DNA of 64,000 bases from Blastocatellia bacterium (GTDB lineage Bacteria > Acidobacteriota > Blastocatellia > UBA7656 > JADIYM01), in contig JADIYM010000008.1 of NCBI GenBank assembly GCA_016705245.1, forward strand, positions 270,671 through 334,670, in the 5' to 3' direction. The notes under the pieces are model-generated. The model made no database searches and was not told the origin of the DNA. It saw only the letters and a program-made list of their open reading frames with translations. How positions within the stretch are numbered: position 1 is the first letter of the stretch; each line of letters opens with the position of its first letter. Of this stretch, positions 30,892 to 39,448 are shown one piece after another. The translations under genes were made by a program, and so were the position numbers.

Positions 30892-31770
30892 TCACGCCGA
30901 TTGGCCGGTCTGTCCACCGTCGACGGCCGTCGCCCAGTTGACGATGGCCTCGACGAGTCCCGTGGTCGTAAACGTCGTTGCTTCAACGACGACCGAGAAT
31001 CCGAGCCCTCTGGCGGTCGCGGAGGTGATTGGCCCGATACACGCCGCCTCGACGCCGGCAATGCGCGAGTCTCCGGCGAGGGATGCAAAGTGCGAAGCGG
31101 TAGACGAGCTCGTCAAGGTCACGAGGACCTCGTCGGGTGAGTCGACAACGCGCCGGACTGCCTCGGCGGCTTCGGCCGGTACGATGGTTCGATACGCCTC
31201 GACGACATCGACGCTCGCGCCGGCCTCGCGAAGGGAATCCGGGAGCACGTCGCGCGCGACTGCAGCCCGGGCGAGCAGTACGCGTGCGTCATCCATCGGA
31301 CCGGCGGCGGAGAGCGCCTCAAGGAGCGATTCGGCGACGTAGGACTCTGGCATGACGTCGACACGCAGTCCGCGCGCTCGAAGTGACTCGGCGGTCGCTG
31401 GGCCGATGCAGGCGAAGCGCGCGTTCCCGAAATCACGGACGTCGCGCCCCGAAGCGAGTAGTCGTTCGATGAGACGTTCGACCCCGTTCGCGCTCGTGAA
31501 GACAACCCAGTCGTAGCTGGAGAGTCGCGACACAGCTGCGTCAAGATTGGAGGGATCGTCGGGAGGAGCGATCTCGATCGTGGGACACGATGCGACGGAC
31601 GCGCCGAGGTTGCGCAGAGCGTTGACGAGCGAAGAGGCGTGTCGGGCGTCGCGTGTGACTGCGATCTTCCGGCCGAGGAGCGGAAAATCACGCTTCGTAG
31701 GCCAGTGTGACGCCGTCGTTACACCGAGTGCCGCGAGGCGCAGCAGGGGATTGGGATACGAATCCGCCAC
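30892..31770 (-). CDS. hemD: Uroporphyrinogen-III synthase
   Basis: The roughly 292-aa protein cyclises hydroxymethylbilane to uroporphyrinogen III in heme and corrinoid synthesis. HemD is weakly conserved, but the two-lobe pattern is clear: LLGRKIAVTRDARHAS, SYDWVVFTSANGVERL, FACIGPATAESLRARG, LLARAAVARDVLP, VLVTLTSSSTASHF and ACIGPITSATARGLG. No other heme gene is adjacent. GTG 31770 is the chosen start; the frame remains open to 32100 but that part lies in the repeat cluster and is unlikely to be coding. Confidence 0.85.
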   Translation of the reverse strand: MADSYPNPLLRLAALGVTTASHWPTKRDFPLLGRKIAVTRDARHASSLVNALRNLGASVASCPTIEIAPPDDPSNLDAAVSRLSSYDWVVFTSANGVERLIERLLASGRDVRDFGNARFACIGPATAESLRARGLRVDVMPESYVAESLLEALSAAGPMDDARVLLARAAVARDVLPDSLREAGASVDVVEAYRTIVPAEAAEAVRRVVDSPDEVLVTLTSSSTASHFASLAGDSRIAGVEAACIGPITSATARGLGFSVVVEATTFTTTGLVEAIVNWATAVDGGQTGQSA

Positions 31771-31814
31771 GACGGAACGATACTCGACGCATTCGGCGGA
31801 GGCTACCTGTGAGT

Positions 31815-31826
31815 GGGGGGGGGGGG
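31815..31826. repeat. Run of 12 G
   Basis: A 12-base G homopolymer lies 45 nt upstream of the hemD start. It is prone to slippage in vivo and to error in sequencing. Confidence 0.8.
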
Positions 31827-31971
31827 CGGTCGAACGCCACTGCGGTGCAGCCCGATCCGCCTGCATCCGCACGGAGGTCGGCGGGCTCGGTCGGACCGCG
31901 CACGCCTCCTGCGCCCGGGTTCTGGGTCCACCATGTGTTGATCTCATGGCCCGTCTGACGCCCCGTTTGAC

Positions 31972-32096
31972 CCAGAACCCCGAGCGCAGCGAGGGGCCGA
32001 CGTAAGCCACAACGCTCCTGGCGGCCACGGCAATCGGTCTATCTCCCGGCGCGCGGAAGCAATGGTCGGCCCGTCGCTGCGCTCCGGGTTCTGGGT
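31972..32096. repeat. Inverted-repeat element, copy 1
   Basis: About 125 nt bounded by 30-nt terminal inverted repeats: CCAGAACCCCGAGCGCAGCG... at the left and the complement ...GTCGCTGCGCTCCGGGTTCTGG at the right (about two mismatches). No internal gene. A second copy lies at 32242-32362 and single ends occur at 48553-48570 and 55163-55196. Confidence 0.8.
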
Positions 32097-32105
32097 CCAC
32101 GATGG

Positions 32106-32211
32106 CTTGATCTCACGGCCCGTCAGCCTCGAGCCCCGTGGTGCCGGGTCCACGATGTCTTGATCTCACGGCCCGTCAGCCTCGAGCCCCGTGGTGCCGG
32201 ATCCACGATGT
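32106..32211. repeat. 53-bp tandem repeat, two copies
   Basis: Two adjacent 53-bp units start at CTTGATCTCACGG (32106 and 32159), differing at one position; a third, truncated unit begins at 32212 and runs into the next element. There are no spacers, so this is not a CRISPR array. Confidence 0.85.
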
Positions 32212-32241
32212 CTTGATCTCACGGCCCGAGCCCCGTTTGAC

Positions 32242-32362
32242 CCAGACCCCCGAGCGCAGCGAGGGGCCGACGTAAGCCACAACGCTCCTGGCGGCCACGG
32301 CAATCGGTCTATCTCCCGTCCCGCGAAAGCCACGACCGGCCCGTCGCTGCGCTCCGGGTTCC
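32242..32362. repeat. Inverted-repeat element, copy 2
   Basis: Nearly identical to the copy at 31972-32096 over the first ~77 nt (one mismatch, extending about 12 nt upstream in both), then diverging before a conserved right end, GTCGCTGCGCTCCGGGTT. The 31771-32470 gap has no other recognisable content apart from weak promoter-like sequence before nuoC. Confidence 0.8.
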
Positions 32363-32470
32363 GACTCAATTCTTCCGCTTGCCGAAACGACTCGCAGTGA
32401 CTCACGGAGATTCCGTTGTACAATGCGCCAGCCTCACCAAAACCCTCAGCGATCCGGGCGACGAAATGCA

Positions 32471-33097
32471 ATGACGAACGACGATCGATCCAACGAAACG
32501 TCGAGCGAGTCTCGCACCACACCTGCACCGAAGAAGGCGAAAGGCGGCGTCGACGTCGTCGACGCATCCGACGACCAGCTCGTCGTTCGGCTTCGCGAGC
32601 GCTTCGGGGAGGCCATCACCTCGGCCGTTTCGATGGTTGGCCAGCGGATCGTCACGGTCACCATCGAGTCCGTTTCCGAGGTTCTCGCCTACCTCAAGAG
32701 CGACGATGAGTTTCGGTTCAACCTGCTTCTGGACGTCACGGCGGTCCATCGCCCCGAAGAGGACCCGCAGTTCGAGCTCGTCTATCAGCTCTGCTCGACA
32801 ACGACCCTCGAACGGGTGCGCATCAAGACCGGACTTGCCGATGGCGCTCCCGCGCCGACGGTCTGCGGCATCTGGGGAACGGCGAACTGGCTCGAGCGCG
32901 AGTGTTACGACATGTTTGGCATCGTGTTCGAAGGCCACCCCGATCTCCGCCGAATTCTGCTTCCGGACGGTTGGGAGGGTCACCCGCTCCGCAAGGAGTA
33001 CCCCGTCGAGTTTCGCGAGAACCGCTGGATCGCCGAGAATCTGAACATCCACGCCCTGCCCGACGACGCCGACTTCTCAGGAAAGGTCGAGATCTGA
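32471..33097 (+). CDS. nuoC: NADH-quinone oxidoreductase subunit C (30 kDa)
   Basis: The 208-aa protein is the NuoC connecting subunit of complex I. It shows the family block ERECYDMFGIVFEGHP followed by DLRRILLPDGWEGHPLRKEYP. A Lys/Asp-rich N-terminal extension of about 30 residues precedes the conserved part. ATG 32471 is chosen; ATG 32423 is in frame and possible. It heads the operon nuoCDHIJKLMN. The usual preceding genes nuoA and nuoB are not here; repeats occupy that position instead. Confidence 0.95.
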   Translation: MTNDDRSNETSSESRTTPAPKKAKGGVDVVDASDDQLVVRLRERFGEAITSAVSMVGQRIVTVTIESVSEVLAYLKSDDEFRFNLLLDVTAVHRPEEDPQFELVYQLCSTTTLERVRIKTGLADGAPAPTVCGIWGTANWLERECYDMFGIVFEGHPDLRRILLPDGWEGHPLRKEYPVEFRENRWIAENLNIHALPDDADFSGKVEI

Positions 33098-33101
33098 ACT
33101 G

Positions 33102-34235
33102 ATGTCCTCCGACGCGCCAAACGCCTCCGAGCACGTGTTCGAGCATACGGAGATGCTCCTCAACATGGGCCCGCAGCATCCGTCGACGCACGGGGTGCTC
33201 CGCGTTCTGTTGAAGCTCGACGGCGAGACCGTCGTCGATCTCGACTGCGACATTGGATACCTGCATCGCGGCGTCGAGAAGATCTGCGAGCACGACACGT
33301 ATCCGATGATCACGCCGTATTTCGATCGACTTGACTATGTCGCGGCGATCAACGGTGACCTCGTCTACGTTGAGGCCGTCGAACGCCTTATGGGTGTCGA
33401 GGTTCCTCGAAAGGCGCAGTACCTCCGCGTGATACTCGCCGAGCTGCAGCGGATCACGTCGCACCTGCTCTGGCTGGCAACGCACGCGCTCGACATCGGT
33501 GCTGCGACGATCTTTCTCTACACCTTCCGCGAGCGGGAAGAGATTCTCAAGATCATCGAGAACTTCATCGGCGCGAGGCTCACGACGCACGCTTTCCGGA
33601 TCGGCGGGTTCGAATGGGACGCGAATCCCGAGTTCGAGCGTGACGTACGGGCGTTTCTCGACATGTTCCCGGGGAGAATCGACGAGTACGAGACGATCCT
33701 CAGCGAGAACCGGATCTGGCTTGCCAGAACGGTCGGAATCGGGGTGCTTTCCGCAGAGAACGCGATCGACATCGGGCTGACAGGACCAGTCCTTCGCGCC
33801 AGCGGCGTCAAGTACGACGTTCGCCGTGCCGCGCCGTACTCCACCTACCCCGAGTTCGATTTCGAGATCCCGATAGGCGAGACGGGAGATACCTACGATC
33901 GCTACCTCGTTCGAATGCAGGAGATGCGACAGTCCATCCGCATCGTGCAGCAGGCGCTCGATGGACTCCCGGAGGGCGACGTCATGGCGGCGAGGGTGCC
34001 GAGAGTGATCAAGCCTCCTGCCGGCGAGGTCTTTCACACGAACGAAAGCCCGAAGGGCGAGATCGGCGTGTATCTGGTGAGCGACGGTACCAATACGCCG
34101 TACCGCCTGCGCGTTCGCCCGCCGTGCTTCGTGAATCTGCAAGCTCTCAAGCAGCTGGCGATCGGACATCTCATGGCGGATGTTGTAGCGTTGATCGGAA
34201 CGGTGGACATCGTGCTGGGAGAGGTGGACAGGTGA
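33102..34235 (+). CDS. nuoD: NADH-quinone oxidoreductase subunit D (49 kDa)
   Basis: The 377-aa NuoD helps form the quinone-binding cavity at the junction of the peripheral and membrane arms. It contains LNMGPQHPSTHGVLR (with the quinone-site His), IGYLHRGVEKI, and TNTPYRLRVRPPCFVNL near the C-terminus. The ATG is 4 nt after nuoC. The gene ends in GTGA overlap with nuoH. Confidence 0.97.
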   Translation: MSSDAPNASEHVFEHTEMLLNMGPQHPSTHGVLRVLLKLDGETVVDLDCDIGYLHRGVEKICEHDTYPMITPYFDRLDYVAAINGDLVYVEAVERLMGVEVPRKAQYLRVILAELQRITSHLLWLATHALDIGAATIFLYTFREREEILKIIENFIGARLTTHAFRIGGFEWDANPEFERDVRAFLDMFPGRIDEYETILSENRIWLARTVGIGVLSAENAIDIGLTGPVLRASGVKYDVRRAAPYSTYPEFDFEIPIGETGDTYDRYLVRMQEMRQSIRIVQQALDGLPEGDVMAARVPRVIKPPAGEVFHTNESPKGEIGVYLVSDGTNTPYRLRVRPPCFVNLQALKQLAIGHLMADVVALIGTVDIVLGEVDR

Positions 34236-35737
34236 ATCGAGCCTGGGGGAACTTCGCGCAAAGGCGCAAAGGCGCAACCGTCAGTAGCATTGTCCGTCCC
34301 GGACTTGTTTCGTTCGCTGTCTCACTCTTCCTTTGCGTCTTTGATGCGCCTTTGCGTGAGGTTGCCGCCCAGACCCAGACTCAGGCGCCTCCTCCTCCGC
34401 CTTCTCCGGTCGTGCCGACCTGGTCGCCTGTGGAGCTGATCGAGTCGCTCGGCGTTTCGCACGGCTTTGCCGAGTACGTCGTCTTGCCGGCGATTCAGTT
34501 TGCAGTCCTTCTCGCCGCAATCCTCACGGCCGTCGCCTACCTCGTTTACCTCGAGCGGAAGGTCGCGGCTTTCATCCAGGCGCGTCTCGGGCCCATGCGC
34601 GTCGGCCCGGTCGGGCTGCTGCAGCCGCTCGCCGACGGTCTGAAGCTTCTCGCGAAGGAAGATCTGGTGCCGCAGGGCGCCGATCGCCTCGTGTTTCTCT
34701 TTGCTCCGGTGATTGCCATTACGGCAGCGCTCGGACTGCTCGTCCTCGTGCCGTTCGGGGCCGCCTGGGGAACGGTAACTGACATCAACATCGGCTTGCT
34801 CTTCCTGCTGGCCGTCGCGTCGGTCGGCGTTTTCGGCATCGTCCTTGCCGGGTGGGCGTCGAACTCGAAGTACGCGTTGATGGGCGCAATGCGTTCGTCA
34901 GCGCAGCTCGTTTCCTATGAGGTTGCCGTAGGAATGGCACTGATTGGACCGCTGCTGTTCGCGCGTTCGTTGTCGATGCAGGAGATCGTCGAGGCTCAGC
35001 GCTTCACCGGACTCTGGTTTGTCGTCCTGCAGCCGCTGGCGTTCGCCATCTATTTCATCGGCTCGCTTGCCGAGACGAATCGTGCGCCGTTCGACCTGCC
35101 GGAAGCCGAATCGGAGCTCGTCGCGGGGTTCCACGTCGAGTATTCCGGATTCCGCTGGGCCATCTTCTTCATGGCGGAGTACACGAACATCATCATCACG
35201 TCCGCTATCGCGGTGACGGTCTTCCTCGGCGGATGGTCATTTCCCGGTCTCGAAACCGCCGTGTCCTGGATCGCGGGAACGGACCCGTCGACACCGCTCT
35301 ACTCGGTTGTGTTCACCCTTGCAACGCTCGGTGTGTTCACCGTCAAGGTGGCGCTGCTCATCTACGTCGTAATGTGGATTCGGTGGACGCTGCCGCGGTA
35401 CCGGTACGACCAGCTTATGGACCTTGGCTGGAAGTGGCTGATTCCGGTGTCTCTCGCCAACATCCTGATCACGGCGCTGGCGTTCCTCCTCGCAATGCGT
35501 CCCGACCAGGGCGGAGTGTTCGGCCTCCTTGAGGTCACAAAGAACGGCCTGTGGATCGGCTGGACCGGCACGGCCTGGTTCATCGCGGTCAACATTGCCA
35601 CGTTCACCGTGGCTGCGTGGTTGCTGAAGAAGCTGAATCGCACCTCGTGGACGACGGATATCGACGCGTTGCGTCGTGCAGAGGCGCAGAAGCGTGCCGG
35701 CCGCCTTGCGACCGCTACGGAAAGAGGGGCCAGATGA
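34232..35737 (+). CDS. nuoH: NADH-quinone oxidoreductase subunit H, with unusual N-terminal extension
   Basis: NuoH is the membrane subunit that closes the quinone chamber. The core starts near residue 65 (LVYLERKVAAFIQARLGPMRVGP) and includes LLQPLADGLKLL, EDLVPQGAD and the loop EAESELVAGFHVEYSG. The GTG at 34232 overlaps the nuoD stop and has GGGAGAGG 7 nt upstream, so translation very likely begins there. This adds about 60 residues encoded partly by a palindromic repeat (34252-34361), forming a hydrophobic, signal-like segment (LVSFAVSLFLCVFDAPL) and a Pro-rich stretch. GTG 34412 or 34430 would give a conventional N-terminus. The total from 34232 is 501 aa. Confidence 0.92.
   Translation: MNRAWGNFAQRRKGATVSSIVRPGLVSFAVSLFLCVFDAPLREVAAQTQTQAPPPPPSPVVPTWSPVELIESLGVSHGFAEYVVLPAIQFAVLLAAILTAVAYLVYLERKVAAFIQARLGPMRVGPVGLLQPLADGLKLLAKEDLVPQGADRLVFLFAPVIAITAALGLLVLVPFGAAWGTVTDINIGLLFLLAVASVGVFGIVLAGWASNSKYALMGAMRSSAQLVSYEVAVGMALIGPLLFARSLSMQEIVEAQRFTGLWFVVLQPLAFAIYFIGSLAETNRAPFDLPEAESELVAGFHVEYSGFRWAIFFMAEYTNIIITSAIAVTVFLGGWSFPGLETAVSWIAGTDPSTPLYSVVFTLATLGVFTVKVALLIYVVMWIRWTLPRYRYDQLMDLGWKWLIPVSLANILITALAFLLAMRPDQGGVFGLLEVTKNGLWIGWTGTAWFIAVNIATFTVAAWLLKKLNRTSWTTDIDALRRAEAQKRAGRLATATERGAR
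34252..34361. repeat. Palindromic repeat inside the 5' end of nuoH
   Basis: GCGCAAAGGCGCAAAGGCGCAA (34255-34276) and CTTTGCGTCTTTGATGCGCC... (34331-34361) are imperfect inverted copies. The repeat is in frame with nuoH and contains no stop. Confidence 0.75.
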
Positions 35738-36261
35738 GCGAGCGACGATCGATCGGATCCATCCTTCGAAGGCTTTTCCTCGTCGACCTGATCAAGGGGC
35801 TTGCAGTGACGCTTCGGTACAGCGCCCGAGCGCTCGTGGAGCCTCGTGATGGAGCGAACCCTCTTCAGTCCATCTACACCGCGCAGTACCCGAAGGAGCG
35901 ACCGAACATCCCCGAGCGGTGGCGCGGCGCCCCAAAGCTGAACAACGATCCTCGGACCGGCGAGTCGCTCTGCACGGCCTGCAACGTCTGCGCGCTGGTA
36001 TGTCCGGTGGACGTCATACAGGTCAGCCACGCCAGCCGCGAATTCAGGGACGGCGAGAAGGTCAAGAAGAAGAAAGTACTCACGACGTTCGTTTTCGACA
36101 CGTCGCGCTGCATGTTCTGCGGTCTCTGCCAGGACAACTGCCCGACACTCTGCCTCGAGTTGACGCAGGAGTTCGAGCTGGCCGTTGACTCGCGTGCCGG
36201 ACTCGTCTGGGATCGCGAGATGCTCGAAAAGGGCATCAATGTCGTCACCTACAAGAAATGA
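35734..36261 (+). CDS. nuoI: NADH-quinone oxidoreductase subunit I (2 x 4Fe-4S)
   Basis: The 175-aa NuoI carries clusters N6a/N6b in the peripheral arm. Two ferredoxin motifs are complete: CTACNVCALVCP (about residue 81) and CMFCGLCQDNCP (about 126). The N-terminal amphipathic segment (LKGLAVTLRY) fits docking to the membrane arm. Start ATG overlaps the nuoH stop (ATGA), with GAGGGG upstream. Confidence 0.97.
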   Translation: MSERRSIGSILRRLFLVDLIKGLAVTLRYSARALVEPRDGANPLQSIYTAQYPKERPNIPERWRGAPKLNNDPRTGESLCTACNVCALVCPVDVIQVSHASREFRDGEKVKKKKVLTTFVFDTSRCMFCGLCQDNCPTLCLELTQEFELAVDSRAGLVWDREMLEKGINVVTYKK

Positions 36262-36297
36262 CCGGACGTCGTACGTCGTGCCTTCACCTGTTTCTAC

Positions 36298-36873
36298 ATG
36301 AACCCTGAACTTCAATCCAGCCAGTGGTATCTGTGGGCTGTCATCGCGTTCGGACTGTGGGCGGTCGCGACGGGTTCGGCCGTCATCACGGCCCGGCGGC
36401 CGGTGCACGCGGCACTCGCGCTGGTGTCGGCGCTGATGGCGATTGCGGGAATCTTCGCGATGGTTGGTGCGGAGTTTCTGGCTGGCGCCCAGGTGCTCGT
36501 GTACGTCGGCGGCGTGATGGTCCTGTTCCTGTTCGTCATCATGACGGTTGGAGGCGGGCGAACCTCGGAAGACCTCGAGCCAGCCTCGGCGCCGAGATTC
36601 GCGGTGGCGACCGTCATCGTGTGCGTGATCGGTGGGACCATCGTACTGGGTGCGCGCATGGCGCAGCCGGCGTTCGAGTTGCGACCGGGGCCGAAGGCGG
36701 CTGTCGCGGCACAAGGCAACCGCGCGAGTCTGTCGCGGAATACCGAAGAGGTCGGGACTGACCTCTATACGCGAGCGGCGCTGCCGTTCGAGGTCGCATC
36801 GCTGGTTCTGCTCGTGGCGATAGTGGGAGCCGTCGTACTGGCGAAGGGAAGAAAGGTGGAGCAGGAGGACTGA
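36298..36873 (+). CDS. nuoJ: NADH-quinone oxidoreductase subunit J
   Basis: The 191-aa membrane protein has five hydrophobic helices. TM3 contains the conserved GAEFLAGAQVLVYVGGVMVLFLFV, which carries the glutamate and pi-bulge of NuoJ. An unusually long polar insert (about 120-160, RPGPKAAVAAQGNRASLSRN) separates TM4 and TM5. A palindrome follows 11 nt after the stop. Confidence 0.95.
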   Translation: MNPELQSSQWYLWAVIAFGLWAVATGSAVITARRPVHAALALVSALMAIAGIFAMVGAEFLAGAQVLVYVGGVMVLFLFVIMTVGGGRTSEDLEPASAPRFAVATVIVCVIGGTIVLGARMAQPAFELRPGPKAAVAAQGNRASLSRNTEEVGTDLYTRAALPFEVASLVLLVAIVGAVVLAKGRKVEQED

Positions 36874-36884
36874 ATGGCTGTTTT

Positions 36885-36983
36885 CCTCTGCGACTCTGCG
36901 AGACTTTGCGTCTCTGCGGGAAATCCACCTTGCGAAAGAGCAGTTTCTCGCAGAGACGCAAAGGTCTCGCAGAGTCGCAGAGG
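36885..36983. repeat. GCAGAG-family palindromic repeat between nuoJ and nuoK
   Basis: Arms 36885-36923 and 36944-36983 (39 and 40 nt) match with about two differences. It sits inside the nuo operon, where a strong hairpin would be expected to affect transcription or mRNA processing. Confidence 0.9.
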
Positions 36984-37014
36984 TAGAAGGACGACGAGAA
37001 TCCGGGTTTTTCAG

Positions 37015-37329
37015 ATGCTCACTACCATCCTCACAATCAGCGGTCTCATGTTCGCGCTCGGCGTGGCGGGAGTCCTGACTCGTCGAAACGTGATCGTCAT
37101 CTTCATGGCCATCGAGTTGATCCTCAATGCGGCCAACCTGAACTTCGTCGCGTTCTCGAGGTACTGGGTCGCCGCGGGCGGCATCGCGCCTCACACCGGC
37201 GAAGTCTTTGCCGTCTTTGTCATGGTCGTTGCGGCGGCCGAGGCCGCGATCGGTCTGGGCATCGTCATAGCGCTCTACCGCAATCGCGGAACCGTCTCGG
37301 TCGATGACATCGACCTTCTGAAGTGGTGA
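37015..37329 (+). CDS. nuoK: NADH-quinone oxidoreductase subunit K
   Basis: The 104-aa three-helix subunit has the conserved FALGVAGVLTRRNVIVIFMAIELILNAANL with its membrane glutamate, and VAAAEAAIGLGIVIALYR in TM3. ATG 37015 gives the typical length. The frame is open upstream through the palindrome to an ATG at 36874 that overlaps the nuoJ stop; a 47-residue extension from there would be Arg/Ser-rich and is not family-like. Confidence 0.94.
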   Translation: MLTTILTISGLMFALGVAGVLTRRNVIVIFMAIELILNAANLNFVAFSRYWVAAGGIAPHTGEVFAVFVMVVAAAEAAIGLGIVIALYRNRGTVSVDDIDLLKW

Positions 37330-37330
37330 C

Positions 37331-39448
37331 ATGATTCGACTCGCCTGGCTCATACTGCTTCTCCCCCTGGCTGGCGCCGCATTGCTTGGCGCGATCGGCC
37401 GCCGTCTCGGCGAACGAGCCGTCAGAGCGCTCGCGATCGGTTCGGTGGCGCTCGCATTCGTGTTGTCGGTTTCTGTGGTGTTTGATTACGTCACGAACCA
37501 CCACGGCGAACACGCTGGCGAATCCGCTGCCGTTTCCGTTGGCACAGAATTCCCCGCGTCCTTCGACTGGATTCCGGGTGGAGCGGCACGAACTTCAGGC
37601 CCCGGCGACGCAGGCGTTCCTGTCGCCGGCGGACTCTCGGTCCGCTGGAGTTACGCGGTCGACGCGCTCACGTGCGTGATGCTGCTCGTCGTGACCGGCG
37701 TCGGTCTGCTGATTCACATTTTCGCTACCGGGTACATGAAGGGTGATGGCGGATACGCGAGGTTTTTCGCATACCTGAACCTCTTCATGTTCTCGATGCT
37801 CGTGCTCGTGCTGGCGGCGAACTTCCCGGTGCTCTTCGTCGGATGGGAAGGCGTCGGATTGTGCAGCTACCTGCTGATCGGGTTCTGGTACGAGCGCGAC
37901 GCCGCCTCCGACGCGGCCAAGAAGGCCTTCGTCGCGAATCGAATCGGCGACGCCGGGTTCCTGCTCGGGATCTTCGGTGCGTTTGCCGTCTTCGGGTCGT
38001 TGGATTTCTCGGCGATCGGGAAGGCGCTCTCCGACGGCACCGTGCCACCTGACCTGCTCGGTCAGTGGGGAGTGCTCACGCTCATCGCGCTCGGGCTCTT
38101 CGTTGGCGTCGCCGGAAAGAGCGCGCAGATTCCGCTCTTCGTCTGGCTTCCGGATGCCATGCAGGGCCCGACGCCGGTGTCGGCCCTCATTCACGCGGCC
38201 ACCATGGTCACGGCAGGGATCTACCTGATGGCGCGCGTCAGCGCTCTGTTCATGGCAGCACCATCGGCGATGGTCGTCGTGGCGTGCGTCGGAGCCGCGA
38301 CGGCGCTCGTCGCGGGGCTGTCTGCCATGGCGCAGGACGACATCAAGAAGGTCCTCGCATACTCGACAGTGTCGCAGCTTGGTCTGATGGCGCTGGCTTG
38401 CGGTGCAGGGGCATTCGGCTCGGCCATCTTTCACGTAATGACGCACGCGTTCTTCAAGGCGCTGCTTTTCCTCGGCGCCGGCGCCATCATCATCGCGCTC
38501 CACCACGAGCAGAGCCTCCGGAAGATGGGAGGGCTCGCGCGCCGCATGCCGGTTGTCTGCGCCACGATGTGCGTCGGCGCGCTGGCGATTGCAGGCGTGC
38601 CTCCGATGTCGGGATTCTTCTCCAAGGACGCAATGCTGCTCGGCGTGCTCGAATCCACCGTACTGCCGCTGGAGTTGCGCGTGGCGCTGTTCTTCATCGG
38701 ACTCGTCGTTGCGGGGCTGACGGCGTTCTACACGACGCGGTTGATCGGAATGGCGTTCTTCGTGAGTGGAGAGAAGGGGAGCTTCGCACACAGTGACGCC
38801 GAGGCACCGGGCCACGGAGACCACCAGAGTGGGCCGCTTGCGGTCTCGAAGGCCATGACGGCGCCTCTGGTCGTGCTTGCTGCCCTGTCGATTGTCGGCG
38901 GATTCTTCGACGTCGGCCACTGGCTCGGAATCGGTGCACCAGCTGAACACGGTGGATTGTTGGTGCCCGCCCTCGCATCGTTCACGGCCATCTCGGGTAT
39001 TGCCCTTGGATGGTGGCTGACCGTCGCGCGCCCTGCATCGGGACGTTCGATCGCCGCACGCCTGGGACCGATTCGGGTGGCCGCGTCGAACGCATTCGGT
39101 TTTGATGGATTTGCACGCATCTTCGCGATCGGCACGACGCTTAGCCTTGCGCGCGCCGCTATGCTCGCCGATGCCGAGGTAGTCGATCGAGCGGTAAATT
39201 CGACGGCTTCCGGAACTGTCAACGGCGCAATCGGCTCGAACTGGACCGACGCGCACATCGTCGACGGGGTCGTCCGGGGAACTGGCGACGTCACTTTCTC
39301 GGGCTCGCTGATCGTTCGCGCCGTTCAGACCGGCAAGTTTGCCGCGGCTGCGCTCGTCCTTGCGATCGCTGTTGCTGCTGTCGTCCTCGCATTTGGCTGG
39401 AACGCGCTTGCAGCCGTTCTCGGACACTGGTTTGGAGGTGGTCAATGA
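37331..39448 (+). CDS. nuoL: NADH-quinone oxidoreductase subunit L
   Basis: This 705-aa antiporter-like membrane subunit is the distal proton-pumping module. Conserved features include NFPVLFVGWEGVGLCSYLLIGFWY region (pump Glu), GKSAQIPLFVWLPDAMQGPTP, ALIHAATMVTAGIYL and DDIKKVLAYSTVSQLG with the channel lysine. A long C-terminal region (about 560-705) would include the lateral helix. It starts 1 nt after nuoK. Confidence 0.97.
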   Translation: MIRLAWLILLLPLAGAALLGAIGRRLGERAVRALAIGSVALAFVLSVSVVFDYVTNHHGEHAGESAAVSVGTEFPASFDWIPGGAARTSGPGDAGVPVAGGLSVRWSYAVDALTCVMLLVVTGVGLLIHIFATGYMKGDGGYARFFAYLNLFMFSMLVLVLAANFPVLFVGWEGVGLCSYLLIGFWYERDAASDAAKKAFVANRIGDAGFLLGIFGAFAVFGSLDFSAIGKALSDGTVPPDLLGQWGVLTLIALGLFVGVAGKSAQIPLFVWLPDAMQGPTPVSALIHAATMVTAGIYLMARVSALFMAAPSAMVVVACVGAATALVAGLSAMAQDDIKKVLAYSTVSQLGLMALACGAGAFGSAIFHVMTHAFFKALLFLGAGAIIIALHHEQSLRKMGGLARRMPVVCATMCVGALAIAGVPPMSGFFSKDAMLLGVLESTVLPLELRVALFFIGLVVAGLTAFYTTRLIGMAFFVSGEKGSFAHSDAEAPGHGDHQSGPLAVSKAMTAPLVVLAALSIVGGFFDVGHWLGIGAPAEHGGLLVPALASFTAISGIALGWWLTVARPASGRSIAARLGPIRVAASNAFGFDGFARIFAIGTTLSLARAAMLADAEVVDRAVNSTASGTVNGAIGSNWTDAHIVDGVVRGTGDVTFSGSLIVRAVQTGKFAAAALVLAIAVAAVVLAFGWNALAAVLGHWFGGGQ

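Noticed and set aside
31771..32100. N-terminal extension of HemD
   Set aside because: It is made of the inverted-repeat element, and the HemD fold already starts near 31700.
32106..32211. CRISPR array
   Set aside because: The 53-bp units are directly adjacent, with no unique spacers and no cas genes nearby.
36874..37014. Long form of NuoK from ATG 36874
   Set aside because: The extension is repeat-derived and Arg-rich; ATG 37015 gives the standard 100-residue protein. It remains possible and is listed as a finding.
37595..39445. 616-codon minus-strand open frame opposite nuoL
   Set aside because: Composition (many His/Arg/Glu, no hydrophobic core) is that of an antisense shadow; nuoL is well conserved on the plus strand.
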